Assembly (NCBI GenBank): GCA_903929795.1
Contig: CAIYWC010000189.1
Span: 136,474 to 198,733 of the forward strand
Direction of reading: 5' to 3'
Length of the DNA: 62,260 bases
Source: an uncultured Myxococcales bacterium
GTDB lineage: Bacteria > Myxococcota_A > UBA9042
Shown piece by piece: positions 12,001 to 17,994 of this stretch. How positions within the stretch are numbered: the stretch's first letter is position 1; the number at the start of each line of letters is the position of its first letter. A program made the translations under genes and the position numbers. The notes under the pieces were generated by a model. The model was not told the DNA's origin. It made no database searches and saw only the letters and a list, made by a program, of their open reading frames with translations.

Positions 12001-13805
12001 CTGTCCGTCGTGCAAACATTGCCGTCGTCGCAGTCGAGGTCGAGCTTGCACGCGTATGGATCCGCCTTGTGCGAGCAGCTGTTGGTCGTGTCGCAGGTGT
12101 CGAGCGTCGCGCAGTCACCGTCGTCGCACTGCGAGGCAGTATCACAGCAGTTGGTGACGCCGTTGGGGACGTTGACGCACGTGTTGGTGTCCGTATTGCA
12201 GGAGTCAATCGTGCAGTGGAGGCCATCGTTGCAGACCTGGCTGCCGTTGGCGGCGTTGCAGCAGCCCTTGATGAACAGGCCGAGGCATTGGTGATTGACG
12301 CAGACGTCCGAGGTGCAGACGTTGCCGTCGTTGCAGTCCGTGTCCACTTCGCAGCAGCCCTGGTAGAGCGGATTATGGATGCAGGTGTTGATCGGGACGT
12401 TGCAGTAGTCGGTGGTGCAGTAGAGGCCGTCGTTGCAGTCCGTGTTCAGGTTGCAGCAACCAGCGACCGGGTCGTGGCTGCACAGCTGGTGCGGAATGTC
12501 GCAGGAGTCGTTGGTGCACAAGTTGCCGTCGTCGCAGTCTGAGTTGCTCAGGCAGCAAGCCTTGTCCTGTGTATGCGTGCATTTGCCGTTGAGGCACAGG
12601 TCTTTGGTGCACGGCTGGCCGTCGTCGCAAGTGTCGATCTTGACGTCGCAGCAGGTCGGGTCGCTCTTGGTGTGCGCGCACTGGGTCCAGCCGCCGGGCA
12701 TGGCAACGTTGCAGACGTCCAAGGTGCAGGAATTCTTGTCATCGCACACGCTGTTGGTCGTGGTCGAGCAGCAGTCTGGCTTGAAGCCGTCCGCCACATA
12801 CCGGCACGTGAACGCCACGCAGCCGCCGACTTTGCAGATGTCGTCCGAAACACACTCGCTGTCCGCGCAGCACGCGCCGATCGGCTGGACGTGCTGGCAA
12901 ACGCCAGTGCCGACGTCGCAGGAGTCGGTTGTGCAGGGCTTGCCGTCGGAGCACGCGTCGGTGCTCTTCGTGCAGCAGTTCGGGTCGGGCTTGTTGTGCG
13001 TGCACCCGCCCTTGGAGCCCGAGAGGTCGCACTTGTCGGTGGTGCAGGCGTCGCCGTCATTGCAGCCGGCGTCGTTCGTGCACGAGGAACACTGCGATGT
13101 CGAGGTGTTCGGGTTGATGCACGTGCTGCCGGCCGCGCAGTCAAAGGCGGACGCACAGCAGTTCGGGAGGAGTTGGATTTGGCAGGTTCCCTGCCAGCAC
13201 TGCTCACCGGTGCAGCCTTCGCCGTCGTTGCAGTCGGCGTCGTTGGCGCACGGCGCGACGATCTTGACCTGACGAACGCCTTGCGCGGCGCCGGTCAGGT
13301 CAGACAGGTCCTGACCGGTCGCGTCGAGCAGCACGCAAGCCAGCGTGTGCGCGCCCTTGGTCAAGCCCGTGAACGTGACCGGCGTCCCGACCGTGACGGT
13401 GAACGTCCCGAACAGCGTGCCGTCGAGGTAGCAGTGCACCTCGCTGCCGGTGTAGTTCGTAGTCGTGTAGCTGAAGTCGACGCTGGTCGTGCCGGCGTTC
13501 GTAGCGACCGAGAAGGACGCCTGATTCACGGGCGCTGTGACCGTGATGGTCGGGCTCGTCAGTGCAAAGGTTTCCACGCCGAACTCAGCGTCAACGCCAA
13601 TGGCGACGTCCGGAGTCGCGGACTTCCCAGGCGACGGCGGTTGACCAGCGCAGCCGGCTAGACCCGCAGTCAAGACCAAAAGCGCCAAAAACGCACCGAA
13701 GCTGGCAAAGCCAGTTCCGAAGCGTATCGACCGCTTGTGGTCCTGTGTGCGGTGGGCAGAAGTGAGCCCCGGGCTACACATGCGCGCAATGTGCTGGTTC
13801 CGCAT
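1..13805 (-). CDS. Giant Cys-rich MopE-type lipoprotein (partial, runs off the left edge)
   Basis: One frame stays open from the ATG at 13805 to base 1. I checked it at about 10500, 7080, 5160, 2340 and 60, and all fall in the same phase, giving at least 4,600 residues with no stop reached. The N-terminus has a basic stretch, a hydrophobic core and a lipobox ending LAGC near residue 52, so it is probably a lipid-anchored surface protein. Order of parts: Ser/Thr-rich region (60-170); CNDGxxCTxxxC repeats (about 180-850); MAM/anchor-J-like domain (about 860-1010); Ig-like domain (about 1010-1110); an alpha/beta region containing GGHVYMEGGD (about 1110-1330); a PPC-like beta domain (about 1390-1510); then MopE-type motifs (CDGxDNNCxGxxDEG) to the edge. 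MopE-type motifs are thought to bind Ca or Cu. Substrate and role are unknown; adhesion or matrix binding is inference. Confidence 0.9.
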   Translation of the reverse strand, partial: MRNQHIARMCSPGLTSAHRTQDHKRSIRFGTGFASFGAFLALLVLTAGLAGCAGQPPSPGKSATPDVAIGVDAEFGVETFALTSPTITVTAPVNQASFSVATNAGTTSVDFSYTTTNYTGSEVHCYLDGTLFGTFTVTVGTPVTFTGLTKGAHTLACVLLDATGQDLSDLTGAAQGVRQVKIVAPCANDADCNDGEGCTGEQCWQGTCQIQLLPNCCASAFDCAAGSTCINPNTSTSQCSSCTNDAGCNDGDACTTDKCDLSGSKGGCTHNKPDPNCCTKSTDACSDGKPCTTDSCDVGTGVCQHVQPIGACCADSECVSDDICKVGGCVAFTCRYVADGFKPDCCSTTTNSVCDDKNSCTLDVCNVAMPGGWTQCAHTKSDPTCCDVKIDTCDDGQPCTKDLCLNGKCTHTQDKACCLSNSDCDDGNLCTNDSCDIPHQLCSHDPVAGCCNLNTDCNDGLYCTTDYCNVPINTCIHNPLYQGCCEVDTDCNDGNVCTSDVCVNHQCLGLFIKGCCNAANGSQVCNDGLHCTIDSCNTDTNTCVNVPNGVTNCCDTASQCDDGDCATLDTCDTTNSCSHKADPYACKLDLDCDDGNVCTTDSCDLAANGCGGCIHTLIDKCCHTDQFCVALDKSTNSYQSACHVATCDPTTHFCNVVQAPNCCLSDKDAITKCDDGNPCTVEYCQSNQCHHSTPPSGCCTQSAGVPAAGGCDDGVSCSIDTCTIVTGAPTGTCSYQLTGPNCTICTPNTPATFNDSNVCTTDTCVAGVPVHTPIAGCCLAKTDCDDGKPCTADTCINNACYHADTVAGVSVCCNPLNEATECASFASDCTDGKCLQQPDGSLACQAAKKVACTVNLSYCQDFSQSSDLSTLGWDPADVSGNASTNWSIATSGNLGPDRYANFSWTPTKVGFDTCLQSPVFLGSGTSNITIQYDREFIPNVGETGIRILGSLDGTYADWTTATVIDSFTTTSGVGPETVDLTLPSTLVGSNGLRLAFCVSGATTFNLSSYAIDNVCVVKGGAPVISACPANQVVPTGTKVTLPVKVKDPDASDIITATLTGAPSFIALTSLSYYFVDKSWNGAINITPTTVADVGEYAMTLKVSDGYLYHTCSFKVTVTYQGGVLVWRPTEVPTAMSDPLKTALTTQGQISQVIADLALYPSLNKFSAVFVLLGNYPDNHVLAESETTSLKLYLAQGGHVYMEGGDTFMYDPKTTLHPFFKAKGILDSGPNGVTGPLTGYAAFADNTVNPSKHYQWNFNQDPVFDALNDEIASDASVQRTRDLLVNSGTDKFTVMVGHDDVTSKYRTIASSVPFAGVTAGTDTTDTMMKSILAFFANGFGTCVKNTDCDDGNSCTADTCTAGECSNSNTCLCGGDTAIGCGESAAKMVTNGGASTNAVTAYTCDPNNQYLGHEVAFTYKSTQSKPVTVTISNVSDPTARLFVLKATTKGCDPAGCIGFGDVVNGQGTLNSVTFAAGANQLYYLVVDVPSETGSAQFDIGVTCGTGEDCGNKLDDNANNLIDCADTASCCGDALCAKELCDGIDNNCNGQIDEGCDKDGDGFCDATYTVVGSPAVCFAGVNDCNDNDSSVNPGMPEICFNGKDDNCNGVTDTDENASGCTPFFRDGDSDGFGTGVAKCLCTATGQFKAVKSGDCNDANTDVNPGVAETCATPYDDNCDGSANDQGAIGCTNFYTDIDQDGYGTSPFTCQCLPSGLLTASKPGDCNDANANVNPGSPEKCNNLDDNCNGLIDEGCDDDGDKYCDATMVYDSSAAPILVCPYGPGDTDDTNPAINPAGQEICDGLDNNSNGQTDEGCDKDGDGYCDANMYTVGKPAICPHGGNDCNDAAPTINPGVAEDCNTTYDDNCNGSNNDQNAVNCQPYFFDADSDKWGSNSNKCLCYPLNQYKAINPGDCNESDPTINPGALEICDGIDNNCNKVIDEGCDVDGDGYCHTGATVVGSPAACKNGINDCNDNDPNVNPGVAEICGNGKDDNCNGTQNDQNALGSVPFYQDLDGDTYGSMFTAKFCSPSGTYTATNNADCDDSKKAVNPAATEICDNIDNNCNGVIDEGCDQDGDGQCNANMIFVGPVTICPHGGGDCNDNDPTIFKGKAQEVCDNQDDNCNGITDDGCDDDKDGYCDAAYTVITPPPPICPHGGGDCDDNNSDQNPGVQEICGNGIDDNCNGSQNDQNAVGCTNFYYDNDSDAWGLSGSSPKCLCVTSGSYKATQVGDCDETNPAINPGATEVCDGKDNNCDGVIDENGATGCVTRYYDGDGDGYGINISACTCAATSPYTASQTGDCDDTNANMNPGKPEICDNIDNNCNTKVDEGCNKDGDQFCDINMVVVGTPNVCVLGGGDCDDTDPNTNPAGNEICDGKDNNCSAGAAPTADVTISTTGNNNSLTSFVVQSFLAGHSGNLGNVDVYVKSSVVQNLDMYVYNGGLPGAGGTQIGTKVTIALANTSGAFSKFTATASAATPIVSGQTYYVVFNCPTPVGSPVIEDSPISGVGSNPYANGQSWYVTGSITGAYALLGAGNTDLHVTTYVAVGTGIDEGCDDDADGYCDANMLKAAITVPACNKTPAAATVGDDCNDTNPLINPGMPEVCGNTVDENCSGGYNDLNAQGCTQFFADYDGDTFGKGSSSFQKAIINEVHYSTTTFAGSGGADSIEILITADWTATDINTTYFGDSQTTGTGKVGAFHLNLGALGITSLKAGTIINVGGKSIIGGAEDTTYNPAGSDWNLQFYSDGAYVLTNAPGGDFATADIAWIDTSISGTTSIDSWAWSTAKTGTMGLVSKAQINTAPSAGVPYIQFTGDISGLDVATNYVTGATGTPGLPNGGKNTAFITFLRTLSISGTGQCLCTGVAPYTSIKGGDCDDGNYLANPGMPELCDGIDNNCNGIADEGCDQDGDGYCNSAMTTIGTPSVCPYGGGDCNDTNAAIHPGASDTCSPPQDLDCIAGIIPTSTSGTACSNFYYDGDADGFGVNLTQCLCVATAPYSATVGGDCDDTNNLINPGMQEDCNTAYDDNCNGSTNDINALHCIAFYKDVDLDGYGANAAASQCQCAAQGLYVAAAAGDCNDGLTCNAGNACTGLTGAALTTCTACMAIAAATNTGATEICDGIDNNCNVTGGGTTTYADVASPTYNQSSHSIHNFIAQSFVAVHTGTLTSVDIWAAATAGVTFNMYVYTGGVPGVGTQLGTTQSYTVASGSGAITKTTFTVSGTINLTAGNTYYLVFNTATVGVLFGDNTVNTYSQGVEQYASTLTGTYATYGSVGDIAFDVNVTVTNAVVTVDEGCDDDTDGYCDATMYITSAATCTHSSKPPVGSQKLGDDCNDTSAAAHPGALEVCDGIDNNCDGVTDDGCDADKDGYCALTATIVAGGFGAGTACFNQVAAGAGTDCNDTNATIYPGKTEMCDGVDNNCNGQVDELCDKDGDHYCDSALTTVGTPSVCVNGGGDCNDTNAAINPGAVEICDGIDNNCVGGIDEGCNDNDGDGYCNGTAPVGGKCPNGGGDCNDSNAAIHPGATEDCNTSYDDNCNGLTNEVNALNCNYWFADVDQDGYGSYPTVPVCQCAQSFGTTTGTATAVDVAQLVSTQTHSLTNYAAQTFVAGKTGTLASVDLWVTTNTTNVSIDMYVYSVGLPGAGGVQLGTANVVVPTAVSAGKITFTPGTSIAITSGLTYSVVFHATVATGQLFLDNSGNPYAGGAAWNSTTLTGTYAQYNSGTDDLEFDTNITSTTSTPADFTATIGGDCNDGGTCNAGQLNCTGLTGAALTTCTACFATAVAVNPGATEICDGIDNNCQGPNSTDVTVAGAQTLTGTLFVGQTFKAVAAGNLVTVSLTFTANSLASTSDLYIFSTLTNGAGPGTLLGKSSATVPTGASTVTYAIGTQVAMTAGGSYAFVVKVPTTATLQISTANPYANGTEFTCATLQGNYAAVAANDISFTTKVSSGSGIDEGCDLDGDLHCAVGKLVTPTALCTGNKPFPTSGNTATGDDCNDGILCNSGNANCTGLSGAALTTCTACFATAVSVNPGMPEICDNVDNNCIGGIDEICDVDNDDYCSNQVAMVAGVTVATCVSSGVGTGAVGNDCNDGAPNIHPGLASAVEDCNTPSVDENCDGAFNQLNAKNCVNQYLDLDGDGWGVAASPQCWCLLPQGPNGSYNSLTVNDCNDGAACNGGASCSGLSGAALTTCNACFLAAAAIKGGGVAETCDGVDNNCNGVTDEGCDNDGDGYCAATMSVTAGAITAKTTNPNACPNTVIAAGKGDDCDDTSKNIHPGMTEMCDGLDNNCNGTVDELCDKDGDHYCDKNLITVGTPAVCTLGGGDCNDTVGAVGLSVSPGKVEVCGDGLDNNCNGAVDEAGASGCINYYMDGDGDGYPLASFQCLCTSTTIPCKPVDTATLYNVSVAAGCSKLNGAAPVAGTTLDCNDNPALGGVDCYPTHAEWCDTLDNNCNGSVDENCDKDGDHYCDAALVTQGKPAVCVNGGGDCNDVLGTGASINPGATEACDNVDNNCNGLTDDNAAAWCTCAGAASCGGGTGPLASAASNSTVACTAGACSITGCATGYANINGSALPCSCPNGVCVVGCADGCECNTDDAYDNASLGIN
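1962..2417 (-). repeat. Inserted beta-sandwich module, copy 4
   Basis: About 152 codons split a MopE motif between CDGIDNNC and GIDEGCDLD. Landmarks are QTFKA, SDLYIFS, a SYAFVVKV strand, NPYANG and DISFTTKV. This is the shortest and most diverged copy. Confidence 0.65.
2590..3098 (-). repeat. Inserted beta-sandwich module, copy 3
   Basis: About 170 codons lie between a CQC element and IGGDCNDGG, not inside DNNC/DEG. Landmarks are QTFVAG, IDMYVYSVGLPGAG, a YSVVF strand, NPYAGG and DLEFDTN. It is therefore the same module placed in the other loop of the repeat unit. Confidence 0.7.
3952..4439 (-). repeat. Inserted beta-sandwich module, copy 2
   Basis: About 163 codons split a MopE motif exactly between CDGIDNNC and VDEGCDDD, as copy 1 does. 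Shared landmarks are QSFVA, FNMYVYTGGVPGVG, a TYYLVF strand and a final DIAFDVNV strand. Confidence 0.7.
5245..5910 (-). other. Inserted lamin-tail-like domain of the giant lipoprotein
   Basis: About 220 codons are inserted between an FGKGS segment and the CLC element of a MopE unit. The segment begins AIINEVHY, the typical first strand of bacterial lamin tail domains, and continues with ADSIEILITADW, AGTIINVGG, a ...GAYVLTN strand, and a later DIAWIDT strand. It is a single copy in this window. The assignment rests on the INEV and IEI strand signatures. Confidence 0.55.
6171..6671 (-). repeat. Inserted beta-sandwich module, copy 1
   Basis: About 167 codons interrupt a MopE motif between CDGKDNNC and GIDEGCDDD. 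Features include QSF near the start, LDMYVYNGGLPGAG in the middle, a YYVVF strand, NPYANG and a final LHVTTYV. This resembles the choice-of-anchor (R-like) beta-sandwich modules found in secreted bacterial proteins; the family match is by pattern only. Copies 2 to 4 share the same landmarks. Confidence 0.7.
11270..13262 (-). repeat. Tandem Cys-rich C(N/D)DGxxCTxDxC protein repeats
   Basis: About fifteen units of 35-55 codons each contain CNDG or CDDG, then CT, then DxC, then a CxH or CC element. They lie within the giant lipoprotein directly after its N-terminal Ser/Thr-rich segment. The even spacing of Cys suggests disulfide-bonded modules, as seen in many secreted myxobacterial proteins. 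The DNA copies are diverged, so this is an old protein repeat and not a recent expansion. Confidence 0.85.
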
Positions 13806-14619
13806 CGCATTCCTCTTGACGACAGATTCCGGCAGAGGGCGGGCGCACTCGGCAGTGGTTTGGCCGGGAGAGTCTGGCGGGATTCGGTCGTGCGGCATCG
13901 CATGATGCTACCGGTTCGATTCCCGTTGGTTCCGTTCACCGTCACAAAGCCAGCGTTGCCGCCGGGACCTCGTGTCTGCGCGTCATTGCCGCAGCTGGGG
14001 TGTCAGAAACCGCTCCCTGCACTCGGCTGGCTGCATTCGAATCCGCAGGTTGGCCTTTCCCGCGGGGTGACATCGAATGTCGTCCAGTCGCACTTGCCGT
14101 CAGTTCGCACTCAGTCTCCGCTATGGAAACCGCGCCCGAACCTTTTGCGCCCTTACTCGTTGGAATGTCCTGTCGTATCGGCACTGTTGCAGGGGGATCG
14201 CAACCGTAACTCGTTCCGTCGCACGAAGCGGTCGGTTTCCGGCTTGGCAGCCACAAACACGCGCATCGTCGGCGGCGAATTCCAAGGCGCCCGTTGGGGT
14301 AGCTCGAGGCGATTTTCATCGTCTCGCGCCGTCGACGCGCCATCTGCAGTCGTCGTTGAAACCCCGTCCAACGGTCGACTACACGGAATTCGGTATTCGG
14401 AGGCTCACCTGCGTCAACCTGGGGTGGTTGGGCGGCCAAGCCCGTCGCTCTTGCGGATCAAGCAGTTGCAACGGTGACCGGAAACATGGCGCTCACGACG
14501 CCGAGCACCGGCCCTCCATGGTGGACGTTAGCAAAGCAACCACTGGAACGCAAGCAGAAGCTGATCGGCCATGTACCACAAGGCCTTGCGCCCGGGCGCG
14601 CTTGCCCTGCCGCATCCGT
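13806..14619. other. Intergenic region, no gene seen
   Basis: These 814 bp lie upstream of the giant lipoprotein gene and downstream of lipB. Open frames on both strands give Arg/Ser/Pro-rich products with no recognisable domain, so I call none. The composition looks less GC-rich than in the genes. It contains a 12-base palindrome at 14588-14599 (centre cccggg). The promoter of the giant gene should lie here; I could not pick out a convincing -35/-10 pair. Confidence 0.5.
13811..13817 (-). promoter_or_regulatory. Ribosome binding site of the giant lipoprotein gene
   Basis: On the minus strand AAGAGGA lies five bases upstream of the ATG at 13805. A second, out-of-frame ATG at 13810 abuts the Shine-Dalgarno sequence and leaves no spacing. 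The SD position therefore selects 13805, the start that yields the lipoprotein signal peptide. Confidence 0.7.
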
Positions 14620-15363
14620 TCAGGGGATTCGCGCGCTGCAGACATCTTGCGGTGCGAGGCCCCAATGGCTGGCGAGTTCGACCGCCCAATCGGCCAACGG
14701 CCGCGCGTTGGGCGACGGCCGATTGACAAGATTTGCCAGCGTGATCAAAGGCTTACCGCAGAGCGTCAACCCTTGTGCCAAGCGGCGATCGACCGCGACG
14801 TTCAGAGCCACCCCGTGCTGGGCCACGTCCTCGCGCAGCCGCAGTCCCAGGCTCGCCAGCTTGCCATCGGCCGTCCAGACCCCGACGTCATCGGCCAGAT
14901 CGCTGCGCGCCCGCAGACCCGAATGCAGCGCCAAGTCCGCAATTCCATGGAGGAGCTCAGCGCACAGCGCGCGCGCCTGCCAGCGGGGGCACGGCACCGC
15001 GAGGAAGGCCACGATCTGGCCCGGTGCGTGCAGTGTGCCCAAACCGCCGCGATCGACGTCGACAACCGCGATCTGCCGCGCCTCACAGCTCGCGATCGCC
15101 TGAGCGATCTGCGCGCGCCCTGCCGCGTCCTGCGCGCGTCGTCCGAGCGCGTAGACGGGTTCCGCGGGCTCAAACAGCGCAATCGTGCCCGGGGCGCCAG
15201 CGGCGACAGCATCAGCGGCTGTCGCATTGCGCCGAACCATCTCGACAAATGGCTGACGGCCATACCAGTGCCAAGCCAGACCAGCAAGCCGCGGCGGTGC
15301 CGAGGCGCGCAGTGATTCCGGAGCGCCCAGCCCACCCGGAGTACTCAGTGGAACAGCACCCAC
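14620..15363 (-). CDS. lipB: Octanoyl-[acyl carrier protein]:protein transferase LipB
   Basis: LipB moves octanoate from acyl carrier protein to lipoyl domains, the first committed step of lipoate synthesis, in the cytoplasm. The 247-residue product has the family signatures: EPVYALGRRA, RGGLGTLHAPGQI (family RGGxxTYHGPGQ), DDVGVWTADGKLASLG with the catalytic Lys, HGVALNV, and LCGKP with the catalytic Cys. The GTG start overlaps the end of cdsA by 19 bases; an ATG at 15240 would remove part of the fold's first strand and is less likely. It is last in a five-gene minus-strand run. The lipoylated-complex subunit LpdA is encoded 30 kb away. Confidence 0.85.
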   Translation of the reverse strand: MGAVPLSTPGGLGAPESLRASAPPRLAGLAWHWYGRQPFVEMVRRNATAADAVAAGAPGTIALFEPAEPVYALGRRAQDAAGRAQIAQAIASCEARQIAVVDVDRGGLGTLHAPGQIVAFLAVPCPRWQARALCAELLHGIADLALHSGLRARSDLADDVGVWTADGKLASLGLRLREDVAQHGVALNVAVDRRLAQGLTLCGKPLITLANLVNRPSPNARPLADWAVELASHWGLAPQDVCSARIP

Positions 15364-16151
15364 GCCAGCACGACCGGCGCGGCAAAGATCACGCCGTCCA
15401 GGCGGTCCAGGATGCCGCCGTGCCCGGGCAGCAGGCCGCCCGAATCCTTGGTGCCGGTCGCGCGCTTGAAAAGCGACTCGGCCAAGTCGCCAATTTGCCC
15501 GACGATTCCGGTACTTGCGCCCAGCAGCAGGCCCTGCACCACGCTCAGCTGCGGCATCAGGTAGCGCTGCGCGATCGCGCCGCCGATGATCGACGCGAGC
15601 AACCCACCCAGCGCGCCTTCCAGCGTCTTTTTGGGGCTGATGAGCTCGTAGAGCTTGTGGCGGCCCAGCGACCGACCCGCGAAATAGGCACCCGTGTCGC
15701 CGCAGAAAACCACGATCAGGAGCGACAGGACCGCGCCGCGGCCGATGTCAAAGCGACCGCCGGCTGGCACGGCCGCGAGGCTGAAGAGTTGCACGATCAC
15801 GCCAAAAAGCGTTGCGACATAGGCCAAGCTGAGCATCCCGATCTCGGCGCGCTTGCCCGCAGCCTCGACGGTTCCCGGGCGGATGAGGCACCAGCCCAGC
15901 CACGCGACGGGGACCACCGCCGGAATCAGCCAGAATTCGCGGGCGCCCACCGCCACCAGGGTCACCAGCGCCAGCGGCACCAGCGCAACGCGATCCCGGA
16001 TCCGGATGTCCGCGTACATCCGCACGAGCTCGTCGACGCCCTGCGCCGCAGCCAGCCCCAGCAGGACAAAAAACACCGGTTTGGGCGCGAAAAGCACCGT
16101 CCAGATCAGGATGGGCGCCAGGATGAAGCCGGTGATGAGCCGTTGTGCCAC
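15345..16151 (-). CDS. cdsA: Phosphatidate cytidylyltransferase CdsA
   Basis: CdsA makes CDP-diacylglycerol from phosphatidate and CTP at the inner membrane, feeding phospholipid synthesis. The product is very hydrophobic, with several membrane spans, and carries the C-terminal signature SPKKTLEGALGG, then GTKDSGxLLPGHGGILDRLDG. The frame is open further upstream, but that part overlaps uppS and is not conserved-looking. GTG at 16151 is preceded by GGGAGG six bases away and gives a standard 268-residue protein. It sits 25 bp after uppS, the usual uppS-cdsA pairing. Confidence 0.92.
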   Translation of the reverse strand: MAQRLITGFILAPILIWTVLFAPKPVFFVLLGLAAAQGVDELVRMYADIRIRDRVALVPLALVTLVAVGAREFWLIPAVVPVAWLGWCLIRPGTVEAAGKRAEIGMLSLAYVATLFGVIVQLFSLAAVPAGGRFDIGRGAVLSLLIVVFCGDTGAYFAGRSLGRHKLYELISPKKTLEGALGGLLASIIGGAIAQRYLMPQLSVVQGLLLGASTGIVGQIGDLAESLFKRATGTKDSGGLLPGHGGILDRLDGVIFAAPVVLAWVLFH

Positions 16152-16176
16152 GCCAACCTCCCGTTCTCGCCCGCGA

Positions 16177-17004
16177 TTAGGCGTCGTCGCGCCCGCCGCT
16201 GAGCCCGCCAAAGCGGCGATCCCGGCGTGTGTAGTCGCAGAGCGCCGCAGCAAAGGCAAGCTCGCGGAATTCCGGCCAAGGCGTCGGCACAAAAGCCAGC
16301 TCCGCGTAGGCGCTTTGCCACAGCAGGAAATTCGACAGGCGCTGCTCCCCGGACGTCCGAATCAGCAGATCCGGCGGCCCGCCCAGCGGCGCGGTCCACA
16401 GCTCGGCCTCGATCGCGGCTTCATCGATCTGCTCAGGCTTGAGCTGACCCTTGGCGACCCGCGTCGCAAGGTGCTGAGCAGCTTGGACAATCTCCTCACG
16501 TCCGCCATAGCTCAGGCACAGCCCCAGCTTCATCGTCTGGTGGTTCGCGGTCGCCGCGAGCGTCGTTTCCAGCACCATCCGGACCGCCAGCGGCAGGCGC
16601 TGCAGGTTGCCAAAAGCCAACAATTTGATGTCGCTGCGCTTGAGCTCGTCGATTTCGGACGCCAGATACTCGACCAGCAGGCCCAAGAGCGCGTCGACCT
16701 CCGCGGGCGGACGCTGCCAGTTCTGCTCTGAAAAAGCGTATAAGGTCAGTGACTTGAGCCCAATTTCGCGGGCCAGCCGCGTTACCGCACGCACCGAATC
16801 GGCACCGGCGCGGTGGCCTGCGCTGCGCTCCTCGCCCCGCCGCCGCGCCCAGCGCCCGTTGCCGTCCATGATGATCGCGACATGCTGCGGCAACTGGCCG
16901 GCGGCGCTGAGCTTGTGCAGCACGTCGCGCGTGTCCGCCGGCAATGCAGCCAGGCCCGACGCCGGTGTGAATTGCGCGAATTGGTTCTGCGCCACGGGTT
17001 GCAC
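16177..17004 (-). CDS. uppS: Isoprenyl transferase (undecaprenyl diphosphate synthase) UppS
   Basis: UppS makes the C55 lipid carrier for cell-wall precursors by cis-condensing isopentenyl diphosphate onto farnesyl diphosphate. The 275-residue protein shows HVAIIMDGNGRWA (substrate-binding Asp and Asn), GHRAG, YAFSEQNWQRP, and the C-terminal DLLIRTSGEQRLSNFLLWQ and FVPTPWPEF. The GTG start has GAGGCAG six bases upstream. It lies between lgt (10 bp gap) and cdsA in one apparent operon. Confidence 0.93.
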   Translation of the reverse strand: MQPVAQNQFAQFTPASGLAALPADTRDVLHKLSAAGQLPQHVAIIMDGNGRWARRRGEERSAGHRAGADSVRAVTRLAREIGLKSLTLYAFSEQNWQRPPAEVDALLGLLVEYLASEIDELKRSDIKLLAFGNLQRLPLAVRMVLETTLAATANHQTMKLGLCLSYGGREEIVQAAQHLATRVAKGQLKPEQIDEAAIEAELWTAPLGGPPDLLIRTSGEQRLSNFLLWQSAYAELAFVPTPWPEFRELAFAAALCDYTRRDRRFGGLSGGRDDA

Positions 17005-17013
17005 AATCTGCCT

Positions 17014-17982
17014 CTACGCGCCTGTTTTCACAGGAAAAATTGGCTCGGATGGCCATGCCCGGCCGCGCCACAGAACCCAAATCGACCACGCCAACAGCGG
17101 CAGGCTGATGAGCTGGGAAGTCGACAGGAGGCCGAACCATTCCCCGCGGTCATCCGCCCGCAGGAACTCCACGCTGAAACGAAACAGCGCGTATTGCAAC
17201 ATGAACAGGAAGAAAATTTGCCCATCAAAACGCGGCCCCTTGCGGTAACGCCACAGACAGACGAGGAAAATCACCGCGCAGGCCAGCGCTTCGTACAGCT
17301 GGGTCGGGTGGACGGGCAGCGATTGGGTGGCGCTCGCCGTGATCTGGTGCAGGTGCAGTTGCTTGTCCCACGCCGGCGAATGGCGCGGAAACGCGAGGCT
17401 GGTCGGCCCGGCGCTGATCTCGCCAAAGCAGCAGCCGGCCAGCAGGCACCCCGTGCGGCCAAAGACCAAGCCCAGCGCGATGGCCCAGCCGGCGAGGTCC
17501 GCGACCTGCCACATCGAGACGCGCCGGCGACGCAGGAACCAGAGGCCGGACGGCACCGCGAGCAGGAAACCGCCGTAATACGCGTAGCCGCCGTACCAGA
17601 TTTTGAACACGCGCAGGCAGTCCTGCTGCTGGCGGCACAGACCGGAGGTGGCATCGCAGAGGTCGCCCAGCCCCGCGCGCACGCACTGGTCCGCATCTGC
17701 GCAATGCACGCCCGGCCCCAGCGCGAGACCCGGCACCTGGCTCGGGTCGGTGCAGAGGTGAATGTAATCCATGAACTGGCCGTCGGCGATCACGTGCAGC
17801 GCCCGCGAGCCGATCAGCCCGGTCGCGAGCATCAGCAGGCCGCAGTCCAGGATCGTGTTGCCGTCCAGACCCTTGCGTACACCCTCGGCGTGCGCAAGCA
17901 GGATCGCCAGCGTAAACCCGACCATGAGCAGCGTAAAATACGCCGGCAGCTGGATGAACCCGAGGTCAAAGCTGGGATGCAC
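17014..17982 (-). CDS. lgt: Prolipoprotein diacylglyceryl transferase Lgt with a Cys-rich insertion
   Basis: Lgt transfers diacylglycerol to the lipobox cysteine of prolipoproteins at the inner membrane. The 322-residue product has IWYGGYAYYGG, VFGRTGCLLAGCCFGE (family GRxGNFxNxExxG region), LPVHPTQLYE and a multi-span topology. Unusually, about 50 residues (74-124) containing six Cys are inserted before IWYGG, on the expected periplasmic side. Standard Lgt lacks this loop. The GTG start has CGAGGTC upstream. It follows lspA by 12 bp, so both lipoprotein-maturation enzymes are co-transcribed. The giant lipoprotein in this window would be a substrate. Confidence 0.9.
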   Translation of the reverse strand: MHPSFDLGFIQLPAYFTLLMVGFTLAILLAHAEGVRKGLDGNTILDCGLLMLATGLIGSRALHVIADGQFMDYIHLCTDPSQVPGLALGPGVHCADADQCVRAGLGDLCDATSGLCRQQQDCLRVFKIWYGGYAYYGGFLLAVPSGLWFLRRRRVSMWQVADLAGWAIALGLVFGRTGCLLAGCCFGEISAGPTSLAFPRHSPAWDKQLHLHQITASATQSLPVHPTQLYEALACAVIFLVCLWRYRKGPRFDGQIFFLFMLQYALFRFSVEFLRADDRGEWFGLLSTSQLISLPLLAWSIWVLWRGRAWPSEPIFPVKTGA

Positions 17983-17994
17983 AGCGGACCTCGA

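Noticed and set aside
13942..14439. Minus-strand open frame of 165 codons in the region upstream of the giant gene
   Set aside because: No ribosome site, no recognisable domain and atypical composition; treated as non-coding.
14588..14599. 12-base palindrome downstream of lipB as a terminator
   Set aside because: Perfect palindrome with no loop and no T-tract; too short and GC-rich to call a terminator.
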